DNA of 64,000 bases from Kutzneria buriramensis (GTDB lineage Bacteria > Actinomycetota > Actinomycetes > Mycobacteriales > Pseudonocardiaceae): NCBI RefSeq assembly GCF_043575855.1, contig NZ_CP144375.1:5146001-5210000 (forward strand). The letters are read 5' to 3'. Positions within the stretch are counted from its first letter, which is position 1; every line of letters starts with the position of its first letter. This document shows, in pieces, positions 15,000-23,056 of the stretch. Position numbers and translations under genes: made by a program. Under the pieces are notes generated by a model that saw only the letters and a program-made list of their open reading frames with translations, did no database searches and was not told where the DNA came from.

Positions 15000-16100
15000 A
15001 TGGCGCGGTCAATGCATGTGCGACGGCCGGCGACGCTGGCATCCCTCGCCGCTGAGCTGGGCGTTTCGCGGACAACGGTGTCCAACGCATACAACCGGCC
15101 GGACCAGCTCTCGCCGGAGCTGCGGCGGCGGGTGTTGGAGACGGCGAGGAGGCTGGGCTACCCGGGTCCCGACCCGGTGGCGCGGTCGCTGCGTACCCGC
15201 AAGGCGGGCGCGGTGGGGCTGCTGCTCACCGAGAACCTGTCCTACGCGTTCCGCGACCCGGCGGCGGTCGGCTTCCTGGAGGGTCTCGCGCTCGCGTGCG
15301 AGGACGCCGGCCAGGGCCTGCTCCTGGTGCCGGCGAATCCGGAACGGGAGGACGTCGCCGCGGTGCACCGCGCCGGCGTCGACGGCTTCGTCGTCTATTC
15401 GGTGCCCGACGACGACCCGCACCTCGCGGCGGTCCTCGAACGGCCGGTGCCGACGGTGGTGTGCGACCAGCCCGAGCTGGACACCGTGGACCGGGTCGGC
15501 ATCGATGACCGGGCCGCCATCACCCAGGTCGCGGACCACCTGATCGAGCTGGGCCACCGGCGGGTCGGCGTGGTGTGCATGCGGCTGGCGCGGGACCGCA
15601 ACGACGACTTCGTCAACGCCGAGCGGCAGCACAACGCGCACTTCCACGTGCAGCGGGCCCGGCTGGAGGCGCTGGCCACCGCGTTCACCTCGGCCAACGT
15701 GGACTGGACGACCATCCCCGTGGTCGAGCGCTTCGACCACAACATCGCCTCCGGCGCATCCGCCGCGGCCCAGCTGCTGGACCGGGATCCCCAGGTCACG
15801 GCGCTGATCTGCACCTCGGACATCCTCGCGCTGGGCGCGCTGGCCGAGGCCCGGCGGCGGGGGCTGCGGGTGCCGCAGGACCTGACCATCACCGGCTTCG
15901 ACGGCATCCAGGAGAGCGAGCGGGCCGGGCTGACCACCGTCCGCCAGCCCGTACTGGAGAAGGGTCGCGCCGCCGGCAAGCTGCTGGTCAACGCCGCCGA
16001 CCACAACCGGCCGCGGACCGTGACGCTGTCCACCGAGCTGGTCATCGGCACCACCTCCGCGCCGCCGCGGATCACCGAGGAGCGGTGGTTCGGTCCCTGA
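15000..16100 (+). CDS. LacI-family transcriptional regulator
   Basis: The 366-residue protein has a LacI HTH near the N-terminus (TLASLAAELGVSRTTVSNAYN, about residues 12-32) and a LacI-type sensor domain with HLIELGHRRVGVVCMRL and TSDILALGALAEARRRG. Compared with its neighbour it has a charged insert around residues 200-220 (ARDRNDDFVNAERQHNAHFH). ATG at 15000 is used; ATG at 15012 is an alternative. It follows the first repressor on the same strand after 119 bp. Its targets may be the msmK operator or genes elsewhere, so it is not necessarily part of the sugar operon circuit. Confidence 0.9.
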   Translation: MARSMHVRRPATLASLAAELGVSRTTVSNAYNRPDQLSPELRRRVLETARRLGYPGPDPVARSLRTRKAGAVGLLLTENLSYAFRDPAAVGFLEGLALACEDAGQGLLLVPANPEREDVAAVHRAGVDGFVVYSVPDDDPHLAAVLERPVPTVVCDQPELDTVDRVGIDDRAAITQVADHLIELGHRRVGVVCMRLARDRNDDFVNAERQHNAHFHVQRARLEALATAFTSANVDWTTIPVVERFDHNIASGASAAAQLLDRDPQVTALICTSDILALGALAEARRRGLRVPQDLTITGFDGIQESERAGLTTVRQPVLEKGRAAGKLLVNAADHNRPRTVTLSTELVIGTTSAPPRITEERWFGP

Positions 16101-16185
16101 TATCCGGCAACAGCTGCTAGGCCCTGCCGCGGAGTCGCGAGGTCGCGACGAAGGGGCCGAGCCGCGCGCGGCACGCGTGCCATAG

Positions 16186-16224
16186 AAACGGCCCCTGCCT
16201 TCGCGCGGAAGGCAGGGGCCGTTT
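16186..16224. terminator. Strong bidirectional terminator
   Basis: AAACGGCCCCTGCCTT and AAGGCAGGGGCCGTTT form a perfect 16-bp stem with a 7-base loop and T/A flanks on both sides. It lies between the convergent lacI-family and repeat-protein genes and can end transcription from both. Confidence 0.92.
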
Positions 16225-16240
16225 TCGTGGGGTTACTTAC

Positions 16241-18007
16241 TCAGATGCCGTTGATCGGCAGCCGCGGGGCGTGGCCGAGAAGGCCGCCCAGAACCGCGGG
16301 CGTGCTGGGCAGACCCGGCACGAGGGAGCGAGCAGAGTCGTCGGTCGGCATGGCCGGGGCGAACTCCGGGCCGAGCTCGGGGACGCCGTGGATGCCGTTC
16401 ACGCTGGCGCCCGGCAGGCCGTTGCCCAGGGCGGGCAGCTTGGCCAGGGCGGAGCCGACCAGCGGCAGCTGCGGGAGGTCGCGCTGCTGGGTGGGGAGCA
16501 CGTTCAGCGGCAGCTTCGGCAGGGCCGGCAGGTCACGCTCGGTGCCGGCGACGCCCAGCAGGCCCTGGAGCGGCAGCGTGTTCAGCAGATCCAGACCCGG
16601 CAGCGAACGGCCAGCCGGCACCGGCAGCAGACCGGCCAGCGGCAGAGCCGGCAGGCCGGACAGGCCCGGCAGGGCGGGGAGGTCGCGACCGGCGACGGAG
16701 CCCAGCGGGGTGCTGGCCAGCAGCGCGGCGAGCGGGGTGTTGGTGAGCAGGCCCTGCACCATCTCCAGGCCCGGCAGCGCCGGCAGCGAACGACCAGCCG
16801 GCACCGGCAGCAGACCAACCAGCGGCAGAGCCGGCAGACCCGGCAGGTCACGCTCAGTGCCGGCAACACCCAGCAGACCCTGGAGCGGCAGCGTGTTCAG
16901 CAGATCCAAGCCCGGCAGCGAACGACCAGCCGGCACCGGCAGCAGACCAGCCAGCGGCAGAGCCGGCAGACCCGGCAGGTCACGCTCAGTGCCGGCAACA
17001 CCCAGCAGACCCTGGAGCGGCAGCGTGTTCAGCAGATCCAAGCCCGGCAGCGAACGACCAGCCGGCACCGGCAGCAGACCAGCCAGCGGCAGAGCCGGCA
17101 GACCCGGCAGGTCACGCTCAGTGCCGGCAACACCCAGCAGACCCTGGAGCGGCAGCGTGTTCAGCAGGTCCAAGCCCGGCAGCGAACGACCAGCCGGCAC
17201 CGGCAGCAGGCCGGCGAGCGGCAGCTGGGGCAGGCCCGGCAGCGAACGCTGAGCGCCCACCGGCAGCAGGCCGGCCAGCGGGAGCTGCGGCAGGGCCAGG
17301 CCCGGCAGCGAACGGCCGGCGGGCACGCCCGGCAGGTTGAGCGGCAGCTTCGGCAGCGCCGGCACGGCCGGCAGCGAGCGCTGGTCGTCGCCGAGCGGCA
17401 GCGCCGGCACCGACGGCAACTGGGCCGGGTCGGACAGCTGGGTCAGCTCGGACACGTTGGACAGGTCCGGCACCTTGGTCAGGCTGTGCAACCCACCGGT
17501 CGGCACGGCGCCGCTGTAGGTGAGGTTCGGCAGCGAGCGCTCGGTGCTGAGGTTGGGCAGCAGGGCGATCGGCAGGCCGGAGCCCACGTTCGGCACCTTC
17601 GGCAGCTGCTGGAGCTGCGGCAGGTCGGAGATGGCGATGTGGCTGGGGTCGATGGACCGCTGGTCGTCGCCGCCGAGGGACGGCAGGGCGGGCAGGCCGG
17701 GCAGCGCCGGCTTGGGCAGGTCGGTGCCGTTGAGCTGCACGTTGCTCAGGGAGAGGCTGCTGCCGCCGAGGTCGGACGGGTCGAGCGAGCGCTGCGACTG
17801 GCCGATCGGCATGGTCGGCAGCTGGATCTGGCTGGTGTCCGGCAGCGGCGGCAGGCCCTTGTGGCCGACGATGTCGGTCAGGCGCAGCGCGGTGTCCGCG
17901 ACACCGGTCGGGTCGCCGAGCGCCGCGGCGGCGTTGCCGGCGGTCATCGCCAGCACGCCACCGGCGAGCAGGGCGGCCGGAATTCCGCGCCTCATCCAGG
18001 TACGCAT
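16241..18007 (-). CDS. Secreted Leu/Pro-rich repeat protein with R-[SD]-L-P motifs
   Basis: I do not recognise this 588-residue protein. An N-terminal signal peptide (RRGIPAALLAGGVLAMTAGNAAA, cleavage near residue 28) predicts export. The rest is built from Leu, Pro, Gly and Ala with a recurring Arg-Ser/Asp-Leu-Pro tetrapeptide, counted 15 times, plus three variants (RSLD, RSID, RSLV). The centre holds near-identical 44-residue units of the type GRSLPGLDLL-NTLPLQGLLG-VAGTERDLPG-LPALPLAGLL-PVPA. There is no Cys, no LPXTG and no C-terminal membrane helix, so it is probably released or wall-associated. It may be polymer-like or structural. It is flanked by a strong terminator and, upstream, by an exported or anchored protein of similar composition. 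Confidence 0.8.
   Translation of the reverse strand: MRTWMRRGIPAALLAGGVLAMTAGNAAAALGDPTGVADTALRLTDIVGHKGLPPLPDTSQIQLPTMPIGQSQRSLDPSDLGGSSLSLSNVQLNGTDLPKPALPGLPALPSLGGDDQRSIDPSHIAISDLPQLQQLPKVPNVGSGLPIALLPNLSTERSLPNLTYSGAVPTGGLHSLTKVPDLSNVSELTQLSDPAQLPSVPALPLGDDQRSLPAVPALPKLPLNLPGVPAGRSLPGLALPQLPLAGLLPVGAQRSLPGLPQLPLAGLLPVPAGRSLPGLDLLNTLPLQGLLGVAGTERDLPGLPALPLAGLLPVPAGRSLPGLDLLNTLPLQGLLGVAGTERDLPGLPALPLAGLLPVPAGRSLPGLDLLNTLPLQGLLGVAGTERDLPGLPALPLVGLLPVPAGRSLPALPGLEMVQGLLTNTPLAALLASTPLGSVAGRDLPALPGLSGLPALPLAGLLPVPAGRSLPGLDLLNTLPLQGLLGVAGTERDLPALPKLPLNVLPTQQRDLPQLPLVGSALAKLPALGNGLPGASVNGIHGVPELGPEFAPAMPTDDSARSLVPGLPSTPAVLGGLLGHAPRLPINGI
16789..17184. repeat. Three tandem near-identical 132-bp units inside the repeat-protein gene
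   Basis: Units run 16789-16920, 16921-17052 and 17053-17184, and differ by about one base each; a partial fourth starts at 17185. The period is a multiple of three (44 codons). Diverged copies of the same unit lie on both sides, for example around 16525-16660. Synonymous positions are conserved too, so the array expanded recently by duplication or is kept uniform by gene conversion. It is a likely site of length polymorphism. Confidence 0.95.
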
Positions 18008-18148
18008 GGGAAATGTTCTCCTTGTCGAATTCCCGGGTCACGGGAGTACACGGGTGATCCCACGAAATACGGATTCGGGGCAGGGATCACCCAGAAATGG
18101 GGATGAAGAGAAAAGAGGGTGGAGCGGACCGTTCGCGCGAGCGGCGAA

Positions 18149-18886
18149 TCAGTCGGGGGTGATGCCGGGCTGACGGCGCGCGGTCATCGGAACGCAGCGC
18201 GACGGCGCGTGCGTGGGCATGGCGGGAGCGGCGGCCGGCACTCCGGCGAAGCCGTCGCCGAGGCAGGCGCCGCCGCCGTTGGACGGACCGTCGTGGCCGC
18301 AGGCGCCGCCGGGCAGCGCGCCGAACGGCACGGCCTCGGACGACTTGGGCAGGCCGCCCGGCCGCATCGGCGCGGCCGGCGTCGTGCCCAGGCCGACCTG
18401 CGGACGCGCGGCGGCGGCCGGGTCGGGGTCGGCGACGACCCGGTCCACGGCCGGCGCCGCCTCGGCGCGGTGCCGCGCCGAAGATCCGTCGGCGGGAGTG
18501 AAGGTCCTGGTCACGACCGGGTCGACCGACTCGGCGGCACCGGCCTGCGCCAGCTCGCCGAGCCGCTGCTCGACCAGGATCACCGGGGCCACCAGGTGCG
18601 GCACCGGGACCTGAAGGGCCGGCACGGCGGGCGCGGCGGCCGGCAGCGCCTGCGCCGCCGCCTTCGCGTCCTGGCCGATGTGCACGGTGTGGGTGACGGA
18701 GTTGTCGATCACGTACCCCGCGGTGGACACCAGCCCGGAGACCGGGCTCTCCTCCGCGGCCGACGCCGTCGCCGAGGACAGCAGCCACGCCAGCGCGGTG
18801 CCGGCGAGCACGCCGCCGATCAGCACCAGGGCGCGCAGCAGCGTCGACCGGAAACGGTCAACTCCCGCCGCTGCCTGCTCGTCCAT
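18149..18886 (-). CDS. Membrane-anchored or exported protein of unknown function
   Basis: The 245-residue product starts MDEQAAAGVDRFRSTLLRALVLIGGVLAGTALAWLLSSATASA when the start is taken at 18884-18886, giving a short cytoplasmic N-terminus and one membrane or signal segment (about 15-40). The exported remainder is Ala/Pro-rich (ALPAAAPAVPALQVPVPHLVAP) with two Gly/Cys-containing stretches near the C-terminus (GGACGHDG, GGGACLGDG). I cannot assign a family. A longer in-frame start at 18946 lacks a ribosome-binding site, while AAAGGAT lies upstream of the chosen ATG. It is the upstream neighbour of the repeat-protein gene, with which it may be co-transcribed. Confidence 0.65.
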   Translation of the reverse strand: MDEQAAAGVDRFRSTLLRALVLIGGVLAGTALAWLLSSATASAAEESPVSGLVSTAGYVIDNSVTHTVHIGQDAKAAAQALPAAAPAVPALQVPVPHLVAPVILVEQRLGELAQAGAAESVDPVVTRTFTPADGSSARHRAEAAPAVDRVVADPDPAAAARPQVGLGTTPAAPMRPGGLPKSSEAVPFGALPGGACGHDGPSNGGGACLGDGFAGVPAAAPAMPTHAPSRCVPMTARRQPGITPD

Positions 18887-18985
18887 GACCGGAAACGGAT
18901 CCTTTCGAACGACTTCCCGTGGATCCACACCGTACTGGATCGGCATTGGGGAATAGTGCGTCCAGCCGTTACACCATTGGGCGAA

Positions 18986-19693
18986 TCACGTGAGCTTGAA
19001 CGGCGTCGGCCGACTCGTCAGGTTACCCAGCTTTCCGACCACCGTGTAATCGCCGGCCGGCAGCAGCGCCCCGCTGGGCGCGCAGTTCGGCGACGAGGTG
19101 CGGCCGGCCCAGGCGATGCTGAACGTGGCCTGCTCGCCGGGCTGGAGCAGCCGGGTGTCCGGGTCCTGCTTGTAGTAGCAGTCGGAGCTGGACCACAGCC
19201 GGGTGCTGGCGTCCGCGGTGAGCACGACCAGCTCCCGCAGCTGACGGGTGACCTCCCGGTTGCAGGCGACCTTGCCGGAGTTGGTGACCACCAGCGTGAG
19301 CAGCGGGGCCTGACCGACCCGGTAGCTGGGCTGCGCGATGCGCGCCTCGACGGTGATCGAGGCGTCCGGGCACGGCCCGGGCGGGGGCGGCGGTGGGGGC
19401 GGCCCGGTCGTGGTGGTGGTCGTCGGCGGCGCGGGCGAGGCCGACGAGGACGAGGAGGCCCCGGCCGGCGTGATCGTGCCGCTGGTGGGCGGCGAGGAGG
19501 TGAGCCGCTTGGCCGAGGTCGTCACCACGTTCTGCCTGTTGGCCACCCCCTGTGGATCGGCCTGTGAGCCGCCGCCGAGCCAGCCTGAGATGATCACCGC
19601 GAGCAGCACCACGGCCAGGACCGAGCCGGCGAGCGCGACCACCCGGCGACGCCAGTACACCGACGGGTCGAGCGGTCCGGTTGGCTCGATCAT
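18986..19693 (-). CDS. Single-pass membrane protein with Pro/Thr linker and Ig-like extracytoplasmic domain (Rv3587c-like)
   Basis: The 235-residue protein has a short cytoplasmic N-terminus and one membrane helix (RVVALAGSVLAVVLLAVIISGWL, about 16-38). A low-complexity Ser/Thr/Pro linker with a run of prolines follows, then a C-terminal domain of about 120 residues containing three Cys (PCPDASITVEARI, KVACNREVTR, SSPNCAPSG) and beta strands like a cell-surface Ig-like fold. M. tuberculosis has a membrane protein of similar size, Rv3587c, beside canB and mutY, as here. Orthology is inferred from gene order and layout. The ATG at 19693 is preferred over an upstream start with an Arg-rich leader. 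Confidence 0.75.
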   Translation of the reverse strand: MIEPTGPLDPSVYWRRRVVALAGSVLAVVLLAVIISGWLGGGSQADPQGVANRQNVVTTSAKRLTSSPPTSGTITPAGASSSSSASPAPPTTTTTTGPPPPPPPPGPCPDASITVEARIAQPSYRVGQAPLLTLVVTNSGKVACNREVTRQLRELVVLTADASTRLWSSSDCYYKQDPDTRLLQPGEQATFSIAWAGRTSSPNCAPSGALLPAGDYTVVGKLGNLTSRPTPFKLT

Positions 19694-19830
19694 GCACCGA
19701 CGGTAACGCCGCCGGCACCGAGGGCCAGGGATTCTGGCGGTCACCCAATCCGGTTGTGTCTTTGGTCAATTGCCCTTGTCAGGCGTGCCCCGACCAGGTG
19801 CCATAGAGATCAGAGGCAGGGAGGTGCGAC

Positions 19831-20337
19831 ATGACCGCCATCGACGAGTTGCTCGAACGCAATGCCGCACTGGTCGACCGGACCCGCGGGGACCGGTCCT
19901 CGGCCAGCCCATCGCTGCACATCGCGGTGCTCACGTGCATGGACGCCCGGATCCGGGTGTTCGAGCTGTTCGGCCTTCAGCAGGGCGAGGCGCACGTGCT
20001 GCGCAACGGCGGCGGCGTGGTGACCGACGACGTCATCCGCTCGCTGGCGCTGAGCCAGCGCAAGCTGGGCACGCGGGAGATCATGGTCGTGCAGCACACC
20101 TCGTGTGGGCTGTCGATGACCACCGACGACGAGTTCAAGGACGAGCTGGAGGCCGACACCGGCCTGCGGCCGACCTGGGCCGTCGAGGCGTTCAAGGAGG
20201 TCAAGGACAGCGTCCGGACCTCGATGGCCCGCCTGCGGCACAGCGTGTTCCTGCCGCACAAGGAGAGCATCCGCGGCTTCGTCTACGACGTGCACAACGG
20301 TGCCCTGCACGAGGTGTTGTCACCCGGCCAGGGATAA
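19831..20337 (+). CDS. can: Beta-class carbonic anhydrase
   Basis: The 168-residue enzyme converts CO2 and water to bicarbonate. Zinc ligands are visible as Cys36 in TCMDAR, His89 and Cys92 in QHTSCG. The catalytic dyad Asp38-Arg40 is in the same first motif. The compact length and the absence of an N-terminal extension match the small actinobacterial beta-carbonic anhydrases such as M. tuberculosis Rv3588c. GGGAGGT lies seven bases before the ATG. It is separated from mutY by 9 bp, so the two are probably co-transcribed. Confidence 0.93.
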   Translation: MTAIDELLERNAALVDRTRGDRSSASPSLHIAVLTCMDARIRVFELFGLQQGEAHVLRNGGGVVTDDVIRSLALSQRKLGTREIMVVQHTSCGLSMTTDDEFKDELEADTGLRPTWAVEAFKEVKDSVRTSMARLRHSVFLPHKESIRGFVYDVHNGALHEVLSPGQG

Positions 20338-20346
20338 TCGGGGGCG

Positions 20347-21219
20347 ATGGTTGCCGCCGACACACTGCTGAGCTGGTTCGACGACACGGCGCGTGATCTG
20401 CCCTGGCGTCGTCCCGAATGCACCGCCTGGGGCGTGCTGGTCAGTGAGATCATGCTCCAGCAGACGCCGGTCTCCCGCGTGGAGCCGATCTGGCACGAGT
20501 GGATGGCGCGCTGGCCGGTGCCGTCCGCGCTGGCCGCCGCCAGCCAGGGCGAGGTCGTCCGGGCGTGGGGAAAGCTCGGCTACCCACGGCGGGCGCTGCG
20601 CCTGCACGAGGCCGCGTCGGCCATCGCCCTCAAGCATGACGACGTCGTGCCCGACGACGTGGACACCCTGCTGGCGCTGCCCGGCATCGGCGCGTACACC
20701 GCTCGCGCCGTCGCCGCCTTCGCCTACGGCAAGCGGTGTCCCGTCGTCGACACCAACGTCCGGCGGGTCGTCGCCCGGGCCGTGCACGGCGCCGGCGACG
20801 CCGGTCCCCCGTCGACCACCCGAGACATGGCCGACGTCGAGGCCCTGCTGCCCGCCACCGATGCCGCCGCCGCGCGCTACTCCGCCGCGTTGATGGAGCT
20901 CGGCGCGTTGATCTGCACCGCGCGGACGCCCCGGTGCGCGGACTGCCCGGTGTTCGACACCTGTGCCTGGCAGCTCGCCGGCCGCCCCGCGTACAACGGG
21001 CCGGTCAAGGCCGTGCAGAAGTTCGCCGGCACCGACCGCCAGGTGCGGGGTCGGCTGCTCGACGTGCTCCGCGGCGCCCCCGGACCGGTCGCCCGGCCGC
21101 TGCTCGACGCCGCGTGGTCCGACGCCGGCCAGCGCGACCGATGCCTGGACTCGCTGCTCGTGGACGGACTGATCGAGCAGACCGACGCCGGCCTGTTCGC
21201 CCTGCCGGGTGAGCACTGA
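20347..21219 (+). CDS. mutY: A/G-specific adenine DNA glycosylase MutY
   Basis: The 290-residue enzyme removes adenine mispaired with 8-oxoguanine. Visible features are the catalytic Glu34 in SEIMLQQTPVSRVEP, the helix-hairpin-helix LPGIGAYTARAVAAFA at 111-126, Asp135 in VVDTNVRRV, and four [4Fe-4S] cysteines C190, C197, C200 and C206 with the correct C-X6-C-X2-C-X5-C spacing. The Nudix-like C-terminal 8-oxoG recognition domain of E. coli MutY is replaced by a short region of about 80 residues, as is common in actinobacteria. It follows the carbonic anhydrase gene closely. Confidence 0.94.
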   Translation: MVAADTLLSWFDDTARDLPWRRPECTAWGVLVSEIMLQQTPVSRVEPIWHEWMARWPVPSALAAASQGEVVRAWGKLGYPRRALRLHEAASAIALKHDDVVPDDVDTLLALPGIGAYTARAVAAFAYGKRCPVVDTNVRRVVARAVHGAGDAGPPSTTRDMADVEALLPATDAAAARYSAALMELGALICTARTPRCADCPVFDTCAWQLAGRPAYNGPVKAVQKFAGTDRQVRGRLLDVLRGAPGPVARPLLDAAWSDAGQRDRCLDSLLVDGLIEQTDAGLFALPGEH

Positions 21220-21277
21220 CGGGTGAGCGCCGGCGCTCCCGTTTGCCGGGTTCCCGGCCAGCCCGCACCCTGGCGCC

Positions 21278-21535
21278 ATGGCGACCTGTGATGTCTGCGG
21301 CAACGACTACTGGATGGCCTTCGAGATCCGGACGGTGTCCGGCGAGAGCCACTGGTTCGACTCCTTCGAGTGCGCGATGGAGAAGCTCGCGCCGCGCTGC
21401 GAGCGGTGCAGCTGCCGCATCGTCGGCCACGGCGTCGAGGTCGACGGCCGGTTCTACTGCTGCGCGCACTGCGCCCGCACCGTCGCCGAGCTCGGCAACC
21501 AGATCCGCGACGCCGTGGGTGTGCGCCCCTCGTGA
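21278..21535 (+). CDS. Small Cys-rich zinc-binding protein
   Basis: This 85-residue protein is a conserved actinobacterial type. It begins MATCDVCGNDY with a CxxC pair, continues with HWFDSFECAMEKLAPRCERCSCRIVGHGVEV, and ends with FYCCAHCAR. In all there are ten Cys and three His, enough for two zinc sites of treble-clef or metallothionein-like type. A metal-storage or RNA/protein-binding role is possible, but no function is established to my knowledge. It lies between mutY and a 2H phosphoesterase on the same strand. Confidence 0.8.
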   Translation: MATCDVCGNDYWMAFEIRTVSGESHWFDSFECAMEKLAPRCERCSCRIVGHGVEVDGRFYCCAHCARTVAELGNQIRDAVGVRPS

Positions 21536-21544
21536 CCGTGTTGG

Positions 21545-22084
21545 ATGAACTCCATGGCACAGGCCCTGGAGTTCTTCTTCGACGGTGAGGCCGACACCGC
21601 GGTGCGGGGAATGTGGCAGCGGCTGGAACGCGCCGGCGTGCCGAGCCTGGCCACCCGCAGCCACCGCCGGCACCGGCCGCACGTCACCTTCGCGCTCGGC
21701 GGCGCCTTCACCCGGCAGACCCGCGCCGAACTCGCCGCCGAGCTCGACCTGCTGGCGCTGCCCAGCATCTGGCTCTACACGCTGGGCACCTTCCCCACCA
21801 CCGAGAACAACCTGGTGCTGACCGCCGTCGTCGACGCCGAGCTGCTCGCGGTGCACTCCGCCGTGCACGACGTGCTGGCGAAGAAGGTCAAGAACCCGGT
21901 CGCCTACTACCTGCCGGGCTCGTGGGTGCCGCACTGCGCGTTGGCGCAGGAGATCGACACCCCCACCCTGGCCGCCGGCATCGCCGCCCTGCATCCCGTC
22001 GAACCCGTCCGCGCCAAGGTCGACGAGGTCGGCATCACCGACACCGTGACGGGCGAGGTCGACATCCTGTTCAGCCGCGCCTGA
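21545..22084 (+). CDS. 2'-5' RNA ligase-like (2H phosphoesterase) protein
   Basis: The 179-residue protein has the two His-x-Thr/Ser-type motifs of the 2H superfamily: HVTF at residues 46-49 and HCAL at 130-133. In the second, Ala replaces the usual Thr/Ser. Family members act on 2'-5' linked or cyclic phosphate nucleotides. The altered second motif means catalysis should not be assumed. The ATG at 21545 or at 21554 may be used. The gene starts 9 bp after the small zinc-binding gene and overlaps the convergent AraC gene by 14 bp. Confidence 0.8.
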   Translation: MNSMAQALEFFFDGEADTAVRGMWQRLERAGVPSLATRSHRRHRPHVTFALGGAFTRQTRAELAAELDLLALPSIWLYTLGTFPTTENNLVLTAVVDAELLAVHSAVHDVLAKKVKNPVAYYLPGSWVPHCALAQEIDTPTLAAGIAALHPVEPVRAKVDEVGITDTVTGEVDILFSRA

Positions 22085-23012
22085 GCTCAGGCCGTCGCGG
22101 CGAGTAGGCGGCGGCGAACCGGCCGAGTTCGAAGAAGCCCCACCGCGCGGCGACAGCGGTGACGCTCGTTCCGGTCGCGGGGTCGGCCGCCACCAGATCG
22201 TCGTGGACTTTCGACAGGCGGACCCGGCGCAGATGGCTCATGGGCGTCGTGTCCAGGTGTCGAAGGAAGGCGGCTTGCACGGTGCGAACGCTGACGTTGA
22301 CGGCCGCGGCGATGTCGGCGACGGCGAGGTCCAGGTGGGCGTTGTCGTCGATGAAGGCGACGGCGCGGCGCACGGTGTCCGGGGTGGCGTCGTGGCGGTC
22401 CTCGATGGTGGGGTCGATGAGCGCAGTGTTGGGAAGCGTCGTCAGCACGGTGGCGGCCAACAGCTGGGTGGCAGTGGAGATCAACAGCGGCTGCGCGCTC
22501 AGGATCGGATCCGCGAAGATGCCGTCGCGCAGGTAGGCGATGGTCTGCCGCAGGTGCCGCGCGGCCGCCGCGGAGACGGGCCGGTCGCCGGTCAACCGCA
22601 CCGGATCGGCTCGTCGACCGGGCACGGTGGCGGCCACCCGGTCCAGCAGCTCCGGGTCGAACAGGACGATGTTGTAGCGGGCCCGCCGGATGACGCCGGA
22701 GTAGGGCCGGTCGTGCGGGGCGTACACGAACGCGTCGCCGGGACCGAAGGAGCCGGCCTCCCCGTGGAAGATCTGCCGCTCCGCGGTCCCGGAGAGCACG
22801 CTGCACAGGCAGACCTTGCCCATGACATCGGCGTCGTGGCTTATGTCGTAGTCGAAGTCGAGCAGGTCGATGCTGACCGGCCCGACGACGTTGCGGGAGA
22901 TCCGGGCCCGGGTGTGCTCGGTGTCGCCGCCGATCTGCATCGGCGTGTACGCCCTGCTGAGGAATTCCTCGGTGAGCTCGAGGTTGTCGCCGTCGAAGGC
23001 GAGCGTCCCCAT
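22071..23012 (-). CDS. AraC-family transcriptional regulator
   Basis: The 313-residue protein has an N-terminal cupin-like ligand domain of the AraC_binding_2 type (about 15-190, with GEAGSFGPGDAFVYAPHDRPYSG). The C-terminal double HTH occupies about 210-305 (LAVADIAAAVNVSVRTVQAAF and AVAARWGFFELGRFAAAYSPR). The last residues (RRPELRRG) depart from the usual FGxSPSxxLR ending, suggesting a C-terminal change, perhaps linked to its overlap with the convergent gene. The regulated genes are unknown; the hydrolase 44 bp upstream of it is on the same strand. Confidence 0.9.
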   Translation of the reverse strand: MGTLAFDGDNLELTEEFLSRAYTPMQIGGDTEHTRARISRNVVGPVSIDLLDFDYDISHDADVMGKVCLCSVLSGTAERQIFHGEAGSFGPGDAFVYAPHDRPYSGVIRRARYNIVLFDPELLDRVAATVPGRRADPVRLTGDRPVSAAAARHLRQTIAYLRDGIFADPILSAQPLLISTATQLLAATVLTTLPNTALIDPTIEDRHDATPDTVRRAVAFIDDNAHLDLAVADIAAAVNVSVRTVQAAFLRHLDTTPMSHLRRVRLSKVHDDLVAADPATGTSVTAVAARWGFFELGRFAAAYSPRRPELRRG

Positions 23013-23056
23013 CGGGGGCTCCCGTCAGTCGGACCGATTTGACGGTACGCCCAGGC

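Noticed and set aside
16789..17184. Tandem repeats as a CRISPR array
   Set aside because: Units are 132 bp, directly abutting, in frame within a coding sequence and without spacers.
16271..18106. Long open frame opposite the repeat-protein gene on the plus strand
   Set aside because: It is a Gln/Arg-rich antisense shadow of the repeats with no start context, signal or homology; the minus-strand frame has a signal peptide and sensible composition.
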